Shown here one piece after another: positions 42,439 through 52,121 of a stretch of 64,000 nt of DNA. This DNA is from Prado023 sp963700395. GTDB taxonomy: Bacteria; Actinomycetota; Actinomycetes; S36-B12; CAIYMF01. The notes under the pieces are model-generated. The model was not told where the DNA came from. It did no database searches and worked only from the letters and a program-made list of their open reading frames with translations. Made by a program: the position numbers and the translations under genes. Positions within the stretch are counted from its first letter, which is position 1; every line of letters begins with the position of its first letter. The stretch is taken from assembly GCA_963700395.1 (NCBI GenBank), contig CAVOXI010000008.1:248001-312000 (forward strand). Reading direction: 5' to 3'.

Positions 42439-45400
42439 TCAGCCGCCCTGGCTGGCCAGGGTGCGGATCACGCGCAGCGCCACTGAGAGGGTGGCCAGGT
42501 CGAAGGTCTCCTGGGCGCCGATCTCGGCCAGGGTCGCGCGAGCACGACCCAGGCCCTCCGCGTACCGCTCCTCCCACGTGATGACCCGGTCCGTCGGCTC
42601 GCCGCCCTCGGGGGTGGCCCGGAGCACGCGCGACGTGAGGGACGCCAGGGCCCCGTAGAGGTCGCTGCGCAGGGCCGAACGGGCCAGCGACGACCACCTG
42701 TCGGCCCGCGGAAGTGCCGTGATCCGGCCCAGGAACCGATCCACCTCGTAACGCTCGGAGATCGTGAAGTACAGCCGCGCCACGCTCACCGGATCCTCGC
42801 CCGTCCGCAGGGAGACCTCCACGATGTCCAGCAGGGAGAACACGTCGAGCAGCGCGGCCACCTCCGCGGCCAGGTCAGCCGGCGCGCCGGCCGCAGCGAA
42901 GTCCGTGATCCGTCGGTCCAGGCGCTCCCGCTCGACCCCGACGAGGAAGCCCGGGGCCTGCCCGGCGAGGTCGGCCACCGAGGCCCGGAACCGTGCGACC
43001 TCCCTGGGCACGTCGAGGGTCCCGCCACGGGTCTGCAGCAACCACCTCGTCGACCGGTCGAGCAGCCTCTGCACCTCACTGCGCAGCGAGTTCAGGGCCG
43101 CGGTGGGCACGACCCCGCCGTGGGAGTCGATGCGCCTCCACAGGTCGGGCAGGTCGAACACGCCGCAGGTCACGGCGAAGGCTCGGGCGATCTCCGCCGG
43201 GGCGGCCCCGGACTCCTCCGCGGCACGCATCGCGTAGGTGATCCCCCCACGGTTCACCAGCTCGTTGACCAACCCGGTCGTGATGATCTGGCGACGCAGC
43301 GGATGCCCGTCCAGGTGGTCGGCGCAGCGCAGCGCCAGGGCCTTCGGGAAGTACCCCGACATCCAGGGGGCAGCGAAGGCCTCGTCGGGGACCGAGGACT
43401 TGAGCAGCGCATCCTTGAGGTCGAGCTTGGTGTAGGCGACCAGCACGGCCAGCTCGGGCTTGGTCAGCCCCCGGCCCTCGAGGACCATCGTGGCCAGCAC
43501 GGCATCGCTGGGCAGCGCCTCGAGGTCCCGGTCGAGCCCCGCGGTCCGTTCGAGGCTGCGGATGAGCCGCCCGAGCGCAGGGACCATCGCCTGCCCGTGG
43601 TGGGCCTCGAACGTGAGCAGGACGTTCTGGTCGATGTTGTCCTGGAGCACCATCGAGGCGACCTCGTCGGTCATCGACTGCAGCAGGGGGTCGCGCTCGG
43701 CGGGGTCCAGGTCACCGGCCGCGGCCACCCGGTCGAGCAGGATCTTGATGTTCACCTCGTGGTCGGAGGTGTCGACGCCCGCCGAGTTGTCGATGGCATC
43801 GGTGTTCAGCGCCACGCCCGCGTGCGCGGCCTCGATCCGGCCCCGCTGGGTCAGCCCGAGGTTCCCGCCCTCCCCCACGACCCGCGCCCTCAGGTCGGAG
43901 CCGTTGACCCGGATCGCGTCGTTGGCGCGGTCCCCGACATCGGCCTGGGACTCGGTGGACGCCTTGACGTAGGTCCCGATGCCACCGTTCCAGAGCAGGT
44001 CCACCGGCGCGGTGAGGATCGCGCGCAGCAGGTCGTTGGGCGCCATGGAGGTGGCACCGTCGGCGATCCCGAGGGCCTGGGCGGCCGCAGCGCTCACGGG
44101 GATCGACTTCGCGGTCCTCGCGTGCACGCCGCCGCCCTCCGAGATGAGCGAGGTCGCGTAGTCCGCCCACGAGGAGCGCGGAAGCGCGAACAGCCGCTGG
44201 CGCTCGGCGAGCGACACCGCGGGGTCCGGGTCCGGGTCCACGAAGATGTGCCGGTGGTCGAAGGCGGCGAGCAGGCGCAGGTTCGGTGAGAGCAGCATCC
44301 CGTTGCCGAACACGTCCCCGCTCATGTCGCCGATGCCCACGGCGGTGAATGTGGTCAGGTCGATGTCCGGGCCGACGACGCGGAAGTGCGCCCGGACGGA
44401 CTCCCAGGCGCCGCGGGCCGTGATCCCCATCGCCTTGTGGTCGTAGCCCGCCGACCCGCCGGAGGCGAACGCGTCGCCGAGCCAGTACCCGTACTCGGCG
44501 GCCACGCCGTTGGCGATGTCGGAGAAGGTCGCTGTCCCCTTGTCCGCGGCCACCACCAGGTAGGGGTCATCATCGTCGTGGCGGACCACGCGCTCGGGGG
44601 GGACCACCTCGTGGCCGACCAGGTTGTCGGTGAGGTCCAGCAGGGACCCGACGAACACCGTGTACGCACCGATCCCCTCGGCCATCCACGCCTCGCGGTC
44701 CAGGGCCGGATCCGGCAGCTGCTTGGCGAAGAAGCCGCCCTTGGCCCCGACGGGGACGATCACCGCGTTCTTGACCGCCTGGGCCTTGACCAGTCCCAGG
44801 ACCTCGGTGCGGAAGTCCTCCCGGCGGTCGGACCAGCGCAGGCCGCCGCGGGCCACCTTCCCGAAGCGCAGGTGCACGCCCTCCACCCGCGGGGAGCAGA
44901 CCCAGATCTCGAACTTGGGCCGCGGCTCGGGCAGCTCGCGGATGTGCGCCGGCTCCAGCTTGATCGCCAGCGCCGGGCGGTCCGGCTGGAAGTGATTCGT
45001 GCGCACCGTGGCCCGGATCAGGCCGAGGAACGAGCGCAGGATGCGGTCCTGGTCGAGGCTGGCCACGTCGTCGAGGGCGCGGGTGATCGCCGTGCGCAGC
45101 TCGTTGGCGCGCACGGCGCGGTCGGCGACCAGGTCCGGGTCGAAGCGCGCATGGAACAGCTGCACCAGCAGGCTGGCGATCTTGGGGTTCGCCAGGGCGG
45201 CGTTCTCGATGTAGGCCTGGCTGAAGGCCGAACCGGTCTGGCGCAGGTAGCGGGCATAGGCGCGCAGCACGGAGATCCGTTGCCAGTCCAGTCCGGCCTC
45301 GGCGACCAGGCCGTTGAACCCGTCGGCCTCGGCCCTGCCCTGCCAGCACGCGAGGAACGCCTGCTCCCACATCCGACGGACTCCACCGAGGCGTGCGGAC

Positions 45401-47265
45401 CCGGCTGCGTGCAGGCCGAAGTCGAAGATGAAGGCGCCCCCGGGCTCGCCCGGGGCATGCGAACGCACCAGCTGGAAGGGCCGCTCGGTGACCACCTGGA
45501 CGCCCAGGCTGGTCAGGACGGGCAGCACCTCGGCCAGGGAGATGTCGACCAACGAGTACAGCTTCAGCCGGGCGTTCGCCTGCTCGCCACTGGCGTCGGC
45601 TGCCGGCTGCAGTGAGACCCGCAGCGGCTCCTGCTGGGTCAGCTGCTCGATCTCGAACAGGTCCGCGACAGCCTCCCCGGCGGGGGTGACCGCGCGGTAG
45701 GCCTGGGGGAATCCCTTCGGGTACCCGGTGAGCAGGGCATGGGCGCGCGCCTCCGAGGACGCAGCCACCAGGGCGATCGACAGCTCATCGTCCCAGGAGA
45801 GGGCCACCTCGGCGATCCGCACCTCGAGCGCGTCGACATCGACCTCGGGGACCGACTGGCCGCGGGCGACGCGCACCACGATGTGCAGCCGTGCGAGCAC
45901 GGACTCGGTGACGCGCGCGGTGTAGTCCACGCTCACCCCGCCCACGGCCTCCATCAGGACCTGTTGGATCTGCAGGCGCACGTCGGTCGTGTAGCGGTCA
46001 CGCGGCAGGTACACCAGGCACGACAGGAAGCGTTCATAGGTGTCACGCCGGACGAACAGCCGCGTGGCTCGCCGCTCCTTGAGGTTCAGGGCTGCCTCGG
46101 CGACAGTGGTGAGCTCGTCGGTGTCGATCGCGAACAGCTCGTCGCGGGGGAAGGTCTCCAGGAACGCCATGAGGTCACGGCCGCCGTGCGAGTCCCGGCT
46201 GAACCCGAGGACCTCGCGCACCCGGCGGACCTTGCGGTTGACGACGGGGATTCCCTCGACCGTCTGCGTGTAGGCCGAGGAGGAGAGCAGGCCGATGAAG
46301 CGGTGCTCGCCCACCACCAGCCCCGTGTCGTCGATCATCTTCACCCCGACGTAGTCCAGGTACACGGGGCGATGCACCGTCGAGCGGCGATTGGCCTTGG
46401 TGACGATGAGCAGCCGGGGTTCCAGCGCCTTCCGCCGGACAGTCGGTGGCAGCTCGGAGAAGGACACCGATTCGGGACGCTCCGAGCGCAGGAGCCCCAA
46501 CCCGCTGCCGGACTCCTCGACCAGCATCAGCTCAGCCGCGCCGCCCTCCTGCCCGGTGAGCCGGTACTTGCGGTACCCGAGGAAGGTGAAGTGGTCATCG
46601 GCGAGCCAGTTGAGCAGGTCGATCGCCTCGCTGGCCTGGTCCTCGGACACCCCACCGGGACGCTGGGCGACCAGCCCGGCCGCGAGGCCACGCGCCTCGG
46701 CCACCATCAGCGGCCAGTCCGCCACTGCCCGGCGAACGTCGCCGAGGATCCGATGCAGGTTGCCCTCGATGCCAGCGCGCGCAGCGTCGTCGGGCTGCCA
46801 GTCGACCTCGATGTGCATCCAGGACTCGAGGCTGCCGACAGAGTCCTCCCCCGGCAGGATCGGCTCGGATTCTGCACCAGGCGGGTCGGCCCGAAGGAGG
46901 ATGCCAGCCGCGTCCCGGGTCACTGCGACGATCGGGTGCACGACGAGATGGATGCCCACGCCCAGCCGGTTGAGCTCGGCGCTCACGGAGTCCACCAGGA
47001 ACGGCATGTCCTCGGAGACGATGCTGATGACGGTGCGCCCGCACGTCCATCCGGTGTCCGCGACGGTGGGATTGACCGCACGGACGATGGCATGGTGGGG
47101 TGCACGATGCTGGGCCACATCGATGAGGTGGGTCACCGCGCCGACGATCGCCTCCGGGTCGCGATCAGCGATGTCATCGGGGTCCACATGCCGGTAGAAC
47201 ACCGAGGCGAGCCGCTCATCCCGCGCCGACGACCAGCTGTACCACTCGGCGAACCCCACGCCCAC
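42439..47265 (-). CDS. gdh2: NAD-specific glutamate dehydrogenase (large, 180-kDa class)
   Basis: 1608 residues, right for the large NAD-GDH class. N-terminal ACT-like regulatory segments (EDMPFLVDSVSAELNRLGV in parts) come first. The catalytic core is at about residues 770-1250, with RGGLRWSDRREDFRTEVLGL, VPVGAKGGFF, NAD-binding ANGVAAEYGYWLGDAF and GIGDMSGDVFGNG. A helical C-terminal domain follows. It converts glutamate to 2-oxoglutarate and ammonia, feeding carbon from amino acids. GTG 47265 follows GGAGG with 8-nt spacing and is preferred over the open frame to 47469. Confidence 0.93.
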   Translation of the reverse strand: MGVGFAEWYSWSSARDERLASVFYRHVDPDDIADRDPEAIVGAVTHLIDVAQHRAPHHAIVRAVNPTVADTGWTCGRTVISIVSEDMPFLVDSVSAELNRLGVGIHLVVHPIVAVTRDAAGILLRADPPGAESEPILPGEDSVGSLESWMHIEVDWQPDDAARAGIEGNLHRILGDVRRAVADWPLMVAEARGLAAGLVAQRPGGVSEDQASEAIDLLNWLADDHFTFLGYRKYRLTGQEGGAAELMLVEESGSGLGLLRSERPESVSFSELPPTVRRKALEPRLLIVTKANRRSTVHRPVYLDYVGVKMIDDTGLVVGEHRFIGLLSSSAYTQTVEGIPVVNRKVRRVREVLGFSRDSHGGRDLMAFLETFPRDELFAIDTDELTTVAEAALNLKERRATRLFVRRDTYERFLSCLVYLPRDRYTTDVRLQIQQVLMEAVGGVSVDYTARVTESVLARLHIVVRVARGQSVPEVDVDALEVRIAEVALSWDDELSIALVAASSEARAHALLTGYPKGFPQAYRAVTPAGEAVADLFEIEQLTQQEPLRVSLQPAADASGEQANARLKLYSLVDISLAEVLPVLTSLGVQVVTERPFQLVRSHAPGEPGGAFIFDFGLHAAGSARLGGVRRMWEQAFLACWQGRAEADGFNGLVAEAGLDWQRISVLRAYARYLRQTGSAFSQAYIENAALANPKIASLLVQLFHARFDPDLVADRAVRANELRTAITRALDDVASLDQDRILRSFLGLIRATVRTNHFQPDRPALAIKLEPAHIRELPEPRPKFEIWVCSPRVEGVHLRFGKVARGGLRWSDRREDFRTEVLGLVKAQAVKNAVIVPVGAKGGFFAKQLPDPALDREAWMAEGIGAYTVFVGSLLDLTDNLVGHEVVPPERVVRHDDDDPYLVVAADKGTATFSDIANGVAAEYGYWLGDAFASGGSAGYDHKAMGITARGAWESVRAHFRVVGPDIDLTTFTAVGIGDMSGDVFGNGMLLSPNLRLLAAFDHRHIFVDPDPDPAVSLAERQRLFALPRSSWADYATSLISEGGGVHARTAKSIPVSAAAAQALGIADGATSMAPNDLLRAILTAPVDLLWNGGIGTYVKASTESQADVGDRANDAIRVNGSDLRARVVGEGGNLGLTQRGRIEAAHAGVALNTDAIDNSAGVDTSDHEVNIKILLDRVAAAGDLDPAERDPLLQSMTDEVASMVLQDNIDQNVLLTFEAHHGQAMVPALGRLIRSLERTAGLDRDLEALPSDAVLATMVLEGRGLTKPELAVLVAYTKLDLKDALLKSSVPDEAFAAPWMSGYFPKALALRCADHLDGHPLRRQIITTGLVNELVNRGGITYAMRAAEESGAAPAEIARAFAVTCGVFDLPDLWRRIDSHGGVVPTAALNSLRSEVQRLLDRSTRWLLQTRGGTLDVPREVARFRASVADLAGQAPGFLVGVERERLDRRITDFAAAGAPADLAAEVAALLDVFSLLDIVEVSLRTGEDPVSVARLYFTISERYEVDRFLGRITALPRADRWSSLARSALRSDLYGALASLTSRVLRATPEGGEPTDRVITWEERYAEGLGRARATLAEIGAQETFDLATLSVALRVIRTLASQGG

Positions 47266-47382
47266 GTCCAGTTCCTCCCTCGACCCTCCCCAACCACCCA
47301 CCCTCGCACTGCCGCACCCGTGCCGTCGACCCGGGCCGACGCGAGGCCCCTGCGCCCGCCGCGGTTCCAGCCTGTTCGGGCC

Positions 47383-47388
47383 TATAGT
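47383..47388 (+). promoter_or_regulatory. Putative -10 hexamer upstream of the DUF2505 gene
   Basis: TATAGT, the best -10 match in the 178-bp divergent gap between NAD-GDH and the DUF2505 gene. No good -35 element is seen. Confidence 0.3.
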
Positions 47389-47443
47389 CCTGCTAGCCCA
47401 GCCGTGGCCCTGCGCAGGGCCGGTCGCCCAACGAGGAGCATCC

Positions 47444-47938
47444 ATGGCCAAGAGGTTCGCTGGTGACATCCACTTCGATGTCGCGCCCGATGTGGTGTTC
47501 GCCGCCCAGTCCGATCCGCACTACGTGGTGTGGAAGCACGAGCACATGGCCGCCTTCGACGTCTCGGCGACGGTGGAGGAGGACGGCTCGCACGTGGTGA
47601 TCAGCTCGTCGCGCAAGCTGCCTGCCGAGATCCCGGCGGCGGCCCGCAGGTTCGTCGGTGACTCGATCCAGATCGACGAGGTGCACACCTGGGCGCACCC
47701 GGACACAGACGGTTCGCGGCACGGCACGGTCACGGCCTCGTTCGGCGGAGCACCGATGGAGGTCTACGGGACCATCGAGCTCCACCAGCAGGGCGACGGG
47801 TCGGTCATGAAGGTCGTGATCCATGCCAAGGCCCACGTCCCGATCGTCGGCGGGAAGATCGAGAACGTCGTGGGCGAGCAGTTCATGCGCGCCCTGCGCA
47901 AGGAGCAGAAGATCTCGCCCCAGTGGTTCGCGGAGTAG
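47444..47938 (+). CDS. DUF2505 protein (START-like)
   Basis: 164 residues, full length for DUF2505. FAGDIHFDVAPDVVFAAQSD starts the first strand and helix, and a long C-terminal helix (IENVVGEQFMRALRKEQKIS) closes the fold, as in the Bet v1-like superfamily. The family is common in actinomycetes and uncharacterised. GAGGAG precedes ATG 47444. Confidence 0.85.
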   Translation: MAKRFAGDIHFDVAPDVVFAAQSDPHYVVWKHEHMAAFDVSATVEEDGSHVVISSSRKLPAEIPAAARRFVGDSIQIDEVHTWAHPDTDGSRHGTVTASFGGAPMEVYGTIELHQQGDGSVMKVVIHAKAHVPIVGGKIENVVGEQFMRALRKEQKISPQWFAE

Positions 47939-48006
47939 CGACGGCCTCAGGCATCTGGCCAGACGTCCGGCCCGACGTCCGGCGCGCTTCGCATGGTCGC
48001 GACCGC

Positions 48007-48012
48007 TACCGT
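48007..48012 (+). promoter_or_regulatory. Putative -10 box of a leaderless transcript (SRPBCC gene)
   Basis: TACCGT, 7 nt before ATG 48020, with no ribosome-binding sequence between. Confidence 0.4.
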
Positions 48013-48019
48013 TCCGGCC

Positions 48020-48446
48020 ATGGCCGTCTCAGAGTCCCTCAGTGTCACCGTCAACGCCCCAGCCGACCAGGTGCTCGCGTTCCTGCTGGACATCGACAAC
48101 CAGAAGAACTGGTTCCCCGGGCAACACCGACTCCGAGGTCCTCGAGCGCGATGACGAGGGCCGGCCGACCAGGGCGCGCCTGGTGAACGACGTGAAGGTC
48201 GCCAAGGACGAGTTCCAGCTGGACTACACCCATAGCGACTCGGGGTTCTCCTGGTCGCTGGTGGCTCCCACGAGGGTGCAGAAGTCCCAGGTCGGCTCGT
48301 GGACCCTCGCGGACAGGGGCGGGTCGACCGAGGCCACGATGGCCCTCACCCTCGACGTCTCACTGCCCCTGCCCGGCTTCGTGCAGAAGAAGACGGTCAA
48401 GGACACGCTGAAGGGCGCCACGTCCGCCCTGGCCAAGCAGTTCTGA
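48020..48446 (+). pseudogene. SRPBCC-family protein, frameshifted by one G
   Basis: From ATG 48020 the frame reads SLSVTVNAPADQVLAFLLDI and then NQKNWFPG. Family-like sequence resumes in another frame with NTDSEVLERDDEG and continues to the stop at 48446 (ALTLDVSLPLPGFVQKKTV, LKGATSALAKQF). The break is at CCCCGGG, 48115-48121: two instead of three G residues would join the parts. A sequencing error in the run is likely. The repaired product would be about 141 residues, a START-like ligand-binding fold of unknown role. Confidence 0.72.
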
Positions 48447-48469
48447 CGGCGGGTCGCCCCACAGCCCGC

Positions 48470-48820
48470 TCAGCGCGGCAACAGCCCCGGGATCTCCTGG
48501 ACGCCGAACCAGGCAAGGTCCGCGGTCAGCACGGCCGCGGTGTCACGGCGTTCGACCGGCCCTGAGAGCGTGACCCACCCGTCCTCGGGGGTCGCGTCGG
48601 GCTCAGGCACGTCCACCGCCAGCACAACCCCACCATCGAGGTCGGCGAGGTCCTCTGCTGCCGCCAGCTGGGCCTCGAACTCCCACTCCTCCTCGTCGAC
48701 GTCCGGTGCCCCGGCGCGCCACGCGGGGTCGACCGCGCACCCGCGCAGAGGACCATCGAGGTGTCCGGTGGAGTCGAGCTCCGCCAGCTGCGCCCACCGC
48801 ACGGGTATGTAGGCCCGCAT
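48470..48820 (-). CDS. DUF6912-like protein
   Basis: 116 residues starting MRAYIPVRWAQLAELDSTG, an N-terminal pattern shared by small actinobacterial proteins of the DUF6912 family. Acidic middle (VDEEEWEFEAQLAAAEDL) and a C-terminal LAWFGVQEI segment. Function unknown. ATG 48820 overlaps the patatin stop by one base (TGATG), so the two are coupled. Confidence 0.78.
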   Translation of the reverse strand: MRAYIPVRWAQLAELDSTGHLDGPLRGCAVDPAWRAGAPDVDEEEWEFEAQLAAAEDLADLDGGVVLAVDVPEPDATPEDGWVTLSGPVERRDTAAVLTADLAWFGVQEIPGLLPR

Positions 48821-49821
48821 CAGCCGACCGACGCCAGGTGGTCGGGACCCATGTGGTCGGGGTCGCGCAGGGCCTCGATCGAGGTGCGGATCGAGGTCTC
48901 CAGCACGTGGATCCGCTTCTCGAAGTCCATGAGGTTGCCGCCGATGGCCGCCAGGTCCTCGGCGCCGGGCCCCAGCACGGTCACGTCCGTGCCCCCGGCA
49001 CGCACCTTCTCGACCTCGTTGAGGCAGCGCTTGGTGACCTGGACGCGCCAGGTGCGCTCGAGCCGGGCGAGCAGGTGGTCGGGACGGTCCATGTGGAAGC
49101 TGACCATCGGGGCGATGACGTAGACCTCGTCGAGGCCCATGTTGGCCACGAGGTCGACGGAGGTCGCCGACCAGGCCCCGCCATCCACGTAGCGGCGCCC
49201 GTCGATCTCCACGGGGGCGTACCAGGCGGGGATCGAGCAGGACGCCTGGACGGCCAGCGACAGGGGAGCCTCCGGTGCCGTCGGCTGGCCGAAGACCACC
49301 CGCGTGCCCGTGGCGTAGTCCATGGTGACGATCCACAGGTTCGGGTGCGGGGACCAGTCCCCGATCGGGGTGAACCCCTCCACGAGGTGCGCCACCCGGT
49401 CCAGGGTCTTCGACCCGGTGGGAAGGAATGCGGAGAGGAAGGCCGTCGGGGGCATCCGGCGCATGCGGAACCTGTTGAGGCCCGTGCGCATCAGGGCCCG
49501 CGAGCCGGGCTCCAGCTTGGGCCGCCCGGGTCGGGCGCCCCCGGTCACGGCCTCGATGTCCCAGCTGAAGCCGGCGATCGGGCCGGTCATGACCTTGTCG
49601 CCACGCTCCTGGGCGGCCAGCTCCTCAACGGTGGCTCCAGCGCCGAGCAGGGCTGCGATGACTGAACCGGCCGACGTGCCGACGATGATGTCGGCGTCAC
49701 GGGGCTCGAAGCCGTGGACTGCCTTGAGGGCCGCGAGCGCGCCGACAGCCCAGGCCCCGCCCAGGACGCCGCCGCCGCCGAGCACGAGCCCGCGCCTGAT
49801 CGGCCGTTCGACAGACGCCAC
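48820..49821 (-). CDS. Patatin-like phospholipase
   Basis: 333 residues. The oxyanion loop LVLGGGGVLGGAWAVGAL (residues 12-29), nucleophile motif GTSAG (Ser 50) and the late Asp motif DGG in RRYVDGGAW form the Ser-Asp dyad. It should hydrolyse acyl esters of phospholipid or neutral lipid. GTG 49821 follows AGGAGG with 9-nt spacing. It stands between a DUF6912 gene and a WS/DGAT acyltransferase on the same strand, which suggests storage-lipid turnover. Confidence 0.88.
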   Translation of the reverse strand: MASVERPIRRGLVLGGGGVLGGAWAVGALAALKAVHGFEPRDADIIVGTSAGSVIAALLGAGATVEELAAQERGDKVMTGPIAGFSWDIEAVTGGARPGRPKLEPGSRALMRTGLNRFRMRRMPPTAFLSAFLPTGSKTLDRVAHLVEGFTPIGDWSPHPNLWIVTMDYATGTRVVFGQPTAPEAPLSLAVQASCSIPAWYAPVEIDGRRYVDGGAWSATSVDLVANMGLDEVYVIAPMVSFHMDRPDHLLARLERTWRVQVTKRCLNEVEKVRAGGTDVTVLGPGAEDLAAIGGNLMDFEKRIHVLETSIRTSIEALRDPDHMGPDHLASVG

Positions 49822-49931
49822 GACAGGCACCTCCTCGCTGGGTCCTCGAAGCGCCGGCTCAGTCCCAGGCGCACACAGGGACGCCAGATTACGCCCCCGG
49901 GGATCCCATCGTCTCGCGGGGTCCGAAGTCC

Positions 49932-51356
49932 CTACGCAGTCGACTTTCTCGGCCGGCGCGCCTTGCCGGTGAGGGTCACCGTCGCCAGCATCTCCTCGAT
50001 GGCGTCGTCGATGCACTGCGCCAGCACCTCGACGTCCGGCATCGCCTCACGGTCGGCGTTCAGCCCGAAGAAGACCCCGCCGTCGTAGGAGGTCAGGCCG
50101 ATGGACACTGCCTGGCCCCGGGCCAGCGGCACCACGGGGTAGGCGGCGAGCATGAGCGCACCCCCGGCGTAGAGCGGGAACTGCGGGCCGGGGACGTTGG
50201 TGATCACCACGTTGTAGACCCGGCGCGACAGCCCGGACACGACCCGCGCCCCCAGCGAGTGCACAGTCGGCGGGGTGAACGAGGCCACTCCCACCAGCGC
50301 GGTGGCGCCCAGCATCTGCCCGGTCTCCTTGAGCATGTCCATCTCGAAGCGCACCCGCTGCAGGCGGATCACCGGATCGGGCTCACCGATGGGCAGGTCA
50401 CAGAGGAACGCGGCGATCTGGTTGCCGGAGTTGTCCCCGGGGGTGCGCACGCTGACCGGGACCATCGCCCTGATCGAGCTGCTCGTCGTGACCGGCTCGG
50501 CACGCGTGAGCATCCAGGCGCGCAACGCCCCGGCGAGGATCGTGAGCACGATGTCGTTGATCGTCCCGCCGTGGGCACGCTTGATCCGCTTGAGCTTCTC
50601 CAGGTCGGTCTCGGTGGTGGCGTAGCGCCGGGCACCGCCGATGGACACGTTCAGAGGGCTCGAGCTGGCCGGGCGCGCCATCGTGCGCGCCGCCGCAGCC
50701 AGCCCGACGACGCTGCGACCGAGCTGCCCCACGGTCTCCTGCACGTCGATCAACCCGGTGCGGACGGTGTCGACCACGGCCTTGGGGGAACGGGCGATCT
50801 CGTTGACCGCGCCCGCGACCAGCTCGACCGAGGACGGCTCCCGCAGCGGGCGCCAGGTGTCCTCGGGCACGTCCCGCGGCTCGGGGCTGACGTCGAGGAT
50901 GACCTGGCCGATGTCGACCGCCGTGGCCCCGTCGACCATGGCGTGGTGGGTCTTGGTGAGGATGGCGAAGCGGTCGTCCTCAAGGCCCTCGACGAGGTAC
51001 ATCTCCCAGAGCGGACGGGTCCGGTCCAGCGGGCGGCTCATGATCCGGGCGACCAGGTCGTTGAGCTGGTCGTCGGTCCCCGGACGGGGCAGTGCCGACC
51101 TGCGGACGTGGTAGGTGACGTCGAAGCGCTCGTCGTCGACCCAGACGGGGTTCGCCAGGTGCCCCGGCACCCAGCGCACGCGCTGGCGGTAGCGGGGGAC
51201 GAGGGCGATCCGGTCGCGGATCAGCCGGACGAGCCGCTCGTAGTCGAACCCACCGTCGGGCACCTCGAAGATGGCGACCCCACCCACGTGCATGGGGGTG
51301 TTCAGCTCCTCCATGTAGAGGAAGGAGACGTCCAGCGGGCTCAGGCGGTCACTCAT
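49932..51356 (-). CDS. Wax ester synthase/diacylglycerol acyltransferase (WS/DGAT)
   Basis: 474 residues, normal for the family. It starts MSDRLSPLDVSFLYMEE. The active-site motif HHAMVDG is at residues 137-143, with PLWEMYLVEGL just before it and NVPGPQFPLYAGG near the C-terminus. It joins acyl-CoA to diacylglycerol or a fatty alcohol, making triacylglycerol or wax ester, the storage lipid of many actinomycetes. Probably the first gene of a lipid gene group with patatin and DUF6912. Confidence 0.93.
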   Translation of the reverse strand: MSDRLSPLDVSFLYMEELNTPMHVGGVAIFEVPDGGFDYERLVRLIRDRIALVPRYRQRVRWVPGHLANPVWVDDERFDVTYHVRRSALPRPGTDDQLNDLVARIMSRPLDRTRPLWEMYLVEGLEDDRFAILTKTHHAMVDGATAVDIGQVILDVSPEPRDVPEDTWRPLREPSSVELVAGAVNEIARSPKAVVDTVRTGLIDVQETVGQLGRSVVGLAAAARTMARPASSSPLNVSIGGARRYATTETDLEKLKRIKRAHGGTINDIVLTILAGALRAWMLTRAEPVTTSSSIRAMVPVSVRTPGDNSGNQIAAFLCDLPIGEPDPVIRLQRVRFEMDMLKETGQMLGATALVGVASFTPPTVHSLGARVVSGLSRRVYNVVITNVPGPQFPLYAGGALMLAAYPVVPLARGQAVSIGLTSYDGGVFFGLNADREAMPDVEVLAQCIDDAIEEMLATVTLTGKARRPRKSTA

Positions 51357-51491
51357 CAGGTACTCCTAGGTTCAGCGTCCGCACGGGGCGTTGCGAGGGT
51401 CCGTGGGGGCGCCATTCATCTTGCCCCATGGGCGATCCCGACGCCCACCGGCCCTGCATCGCTCGGGCAGCGTGCACCGGGCCGGGTCGAA

Positions 51492-51521
51492 TTGGGAAAT
51501 CACAAGGGCCTCCCGTATGCT
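51492..51521 (+). promoter_or_regulatory. Putative promoter of the tRNA cluster
   Basis: TTGGGA (51492-51497), 18-nt spacer, TATGCT (51516-51521), placed about 48 nt before tRNA-Glu. The region 51357-51569 otherwise holds nothing recognised. Confidence 0.55.
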
Positions 51522-51569
51522 TGTTGGCGTCCCCGACCACCAGTCAGGGTCGGTACGACAAGCAGTCCC

Positions 51570-51642
51570 GGCCCCATCGTCTAGTGGCCCAGGACGCCGC
51601 CCTTTCAAGGCGGTAGCACGGGTTCGAATCCCGTTGGGGCTA
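51570..51642 (+). tRNA. tRNA-Glu (TTC)
   Basis: 73 nt without CCA. Acceptor GGCCCCA pairs with TGGGGCT. The anticodon loop CTTTCAA between CCGCC and GGCGG gives TTC. T-loop GGTTCGAATCC is intact. CCA is not encoded. First of three tRNAs. Confidence 0.95.
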
Positions 51643-51717
51643 CGACCAGCCCATCGGGTTGTCAGGTACGACCGCGGTCCCCGGACAGCGGAGCACAACG
51701 GCCTCGCGGCAACGCAG

Positions 51718-51791
51718 GGCCCCGTAGCGCAGTTGGTTAGCGCGCCGCCCTGTCACGGCGGAGGTCGCGGGTTCGAGTCCCGTCGGGGTCG
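51718..51791 (+). tRNA. tRNA-Asp (GTC)
   Basis: 74 nt. Acceptor GGCCCCG pairs with CGGGGTC, discriminator G. Anticodon loop CTGTCAC between CCGCC and GGCGG gives GTC. T-loop GGTTCGAGTCC. Confidence 0.95.
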
Positions 51792-51828
51792 CTGAAGGAC
51801 ACCGGTTCCTGGTTCCTCGGAACCGTCC

Positions 51829-51902
51829 GGCCAGGTAGCTCAGTTGGTACGAGCGTCCGACTGAAAATCGGAAGGTCGGCGGTTCGACCCCGCCCCTGGC
51901 CA
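51829..51902 (+). tRNA. tRNA-Phe (GAA)
   Basis: 74 nt. Acceptor GGCCAGG pairs with CCTGGCC, discriminator A. The anticodon loop CTGAAAA gives GAA. D-arm GCTCAGTTGGTA and T-arm GGTTCGACCC are normal. Confidence 0.95.
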
Positions 51903-51904
51903 CA

Positions 51905-51944
51905 GCGAAGCCCCTCATGTCTCCCCCGTCGTGAGGGGCTTCGC
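51905..51944 (+). terminator. Rho-independent-type terminator of the tRNA cluster
   Basis: 13-bp perfect stem GCGAAGCCCCTCA / TGAGGGGCTTCGC with a 14-nt loop, followed by CCTTTCGTG, directly after tRNA-Phe. Confidence 0.85.
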
Positions 51945-52121
51945 CCTTTCGTGTCGATGACTTCCGTCGGTGGGCCCGGACGAGGTGGTGGTGCGGCCGC
52001 CTGCGCCCGCCCAGTCCCGAGATGCTGATGCCGGGTGAATGGGCGCCTGTGGCCGGGGTAGGGGTTGATCGAGCGCCGCTCGATCTGGGCCAAGCGCCAA
52101 CCCAACAACAGGAAGTTCCAC

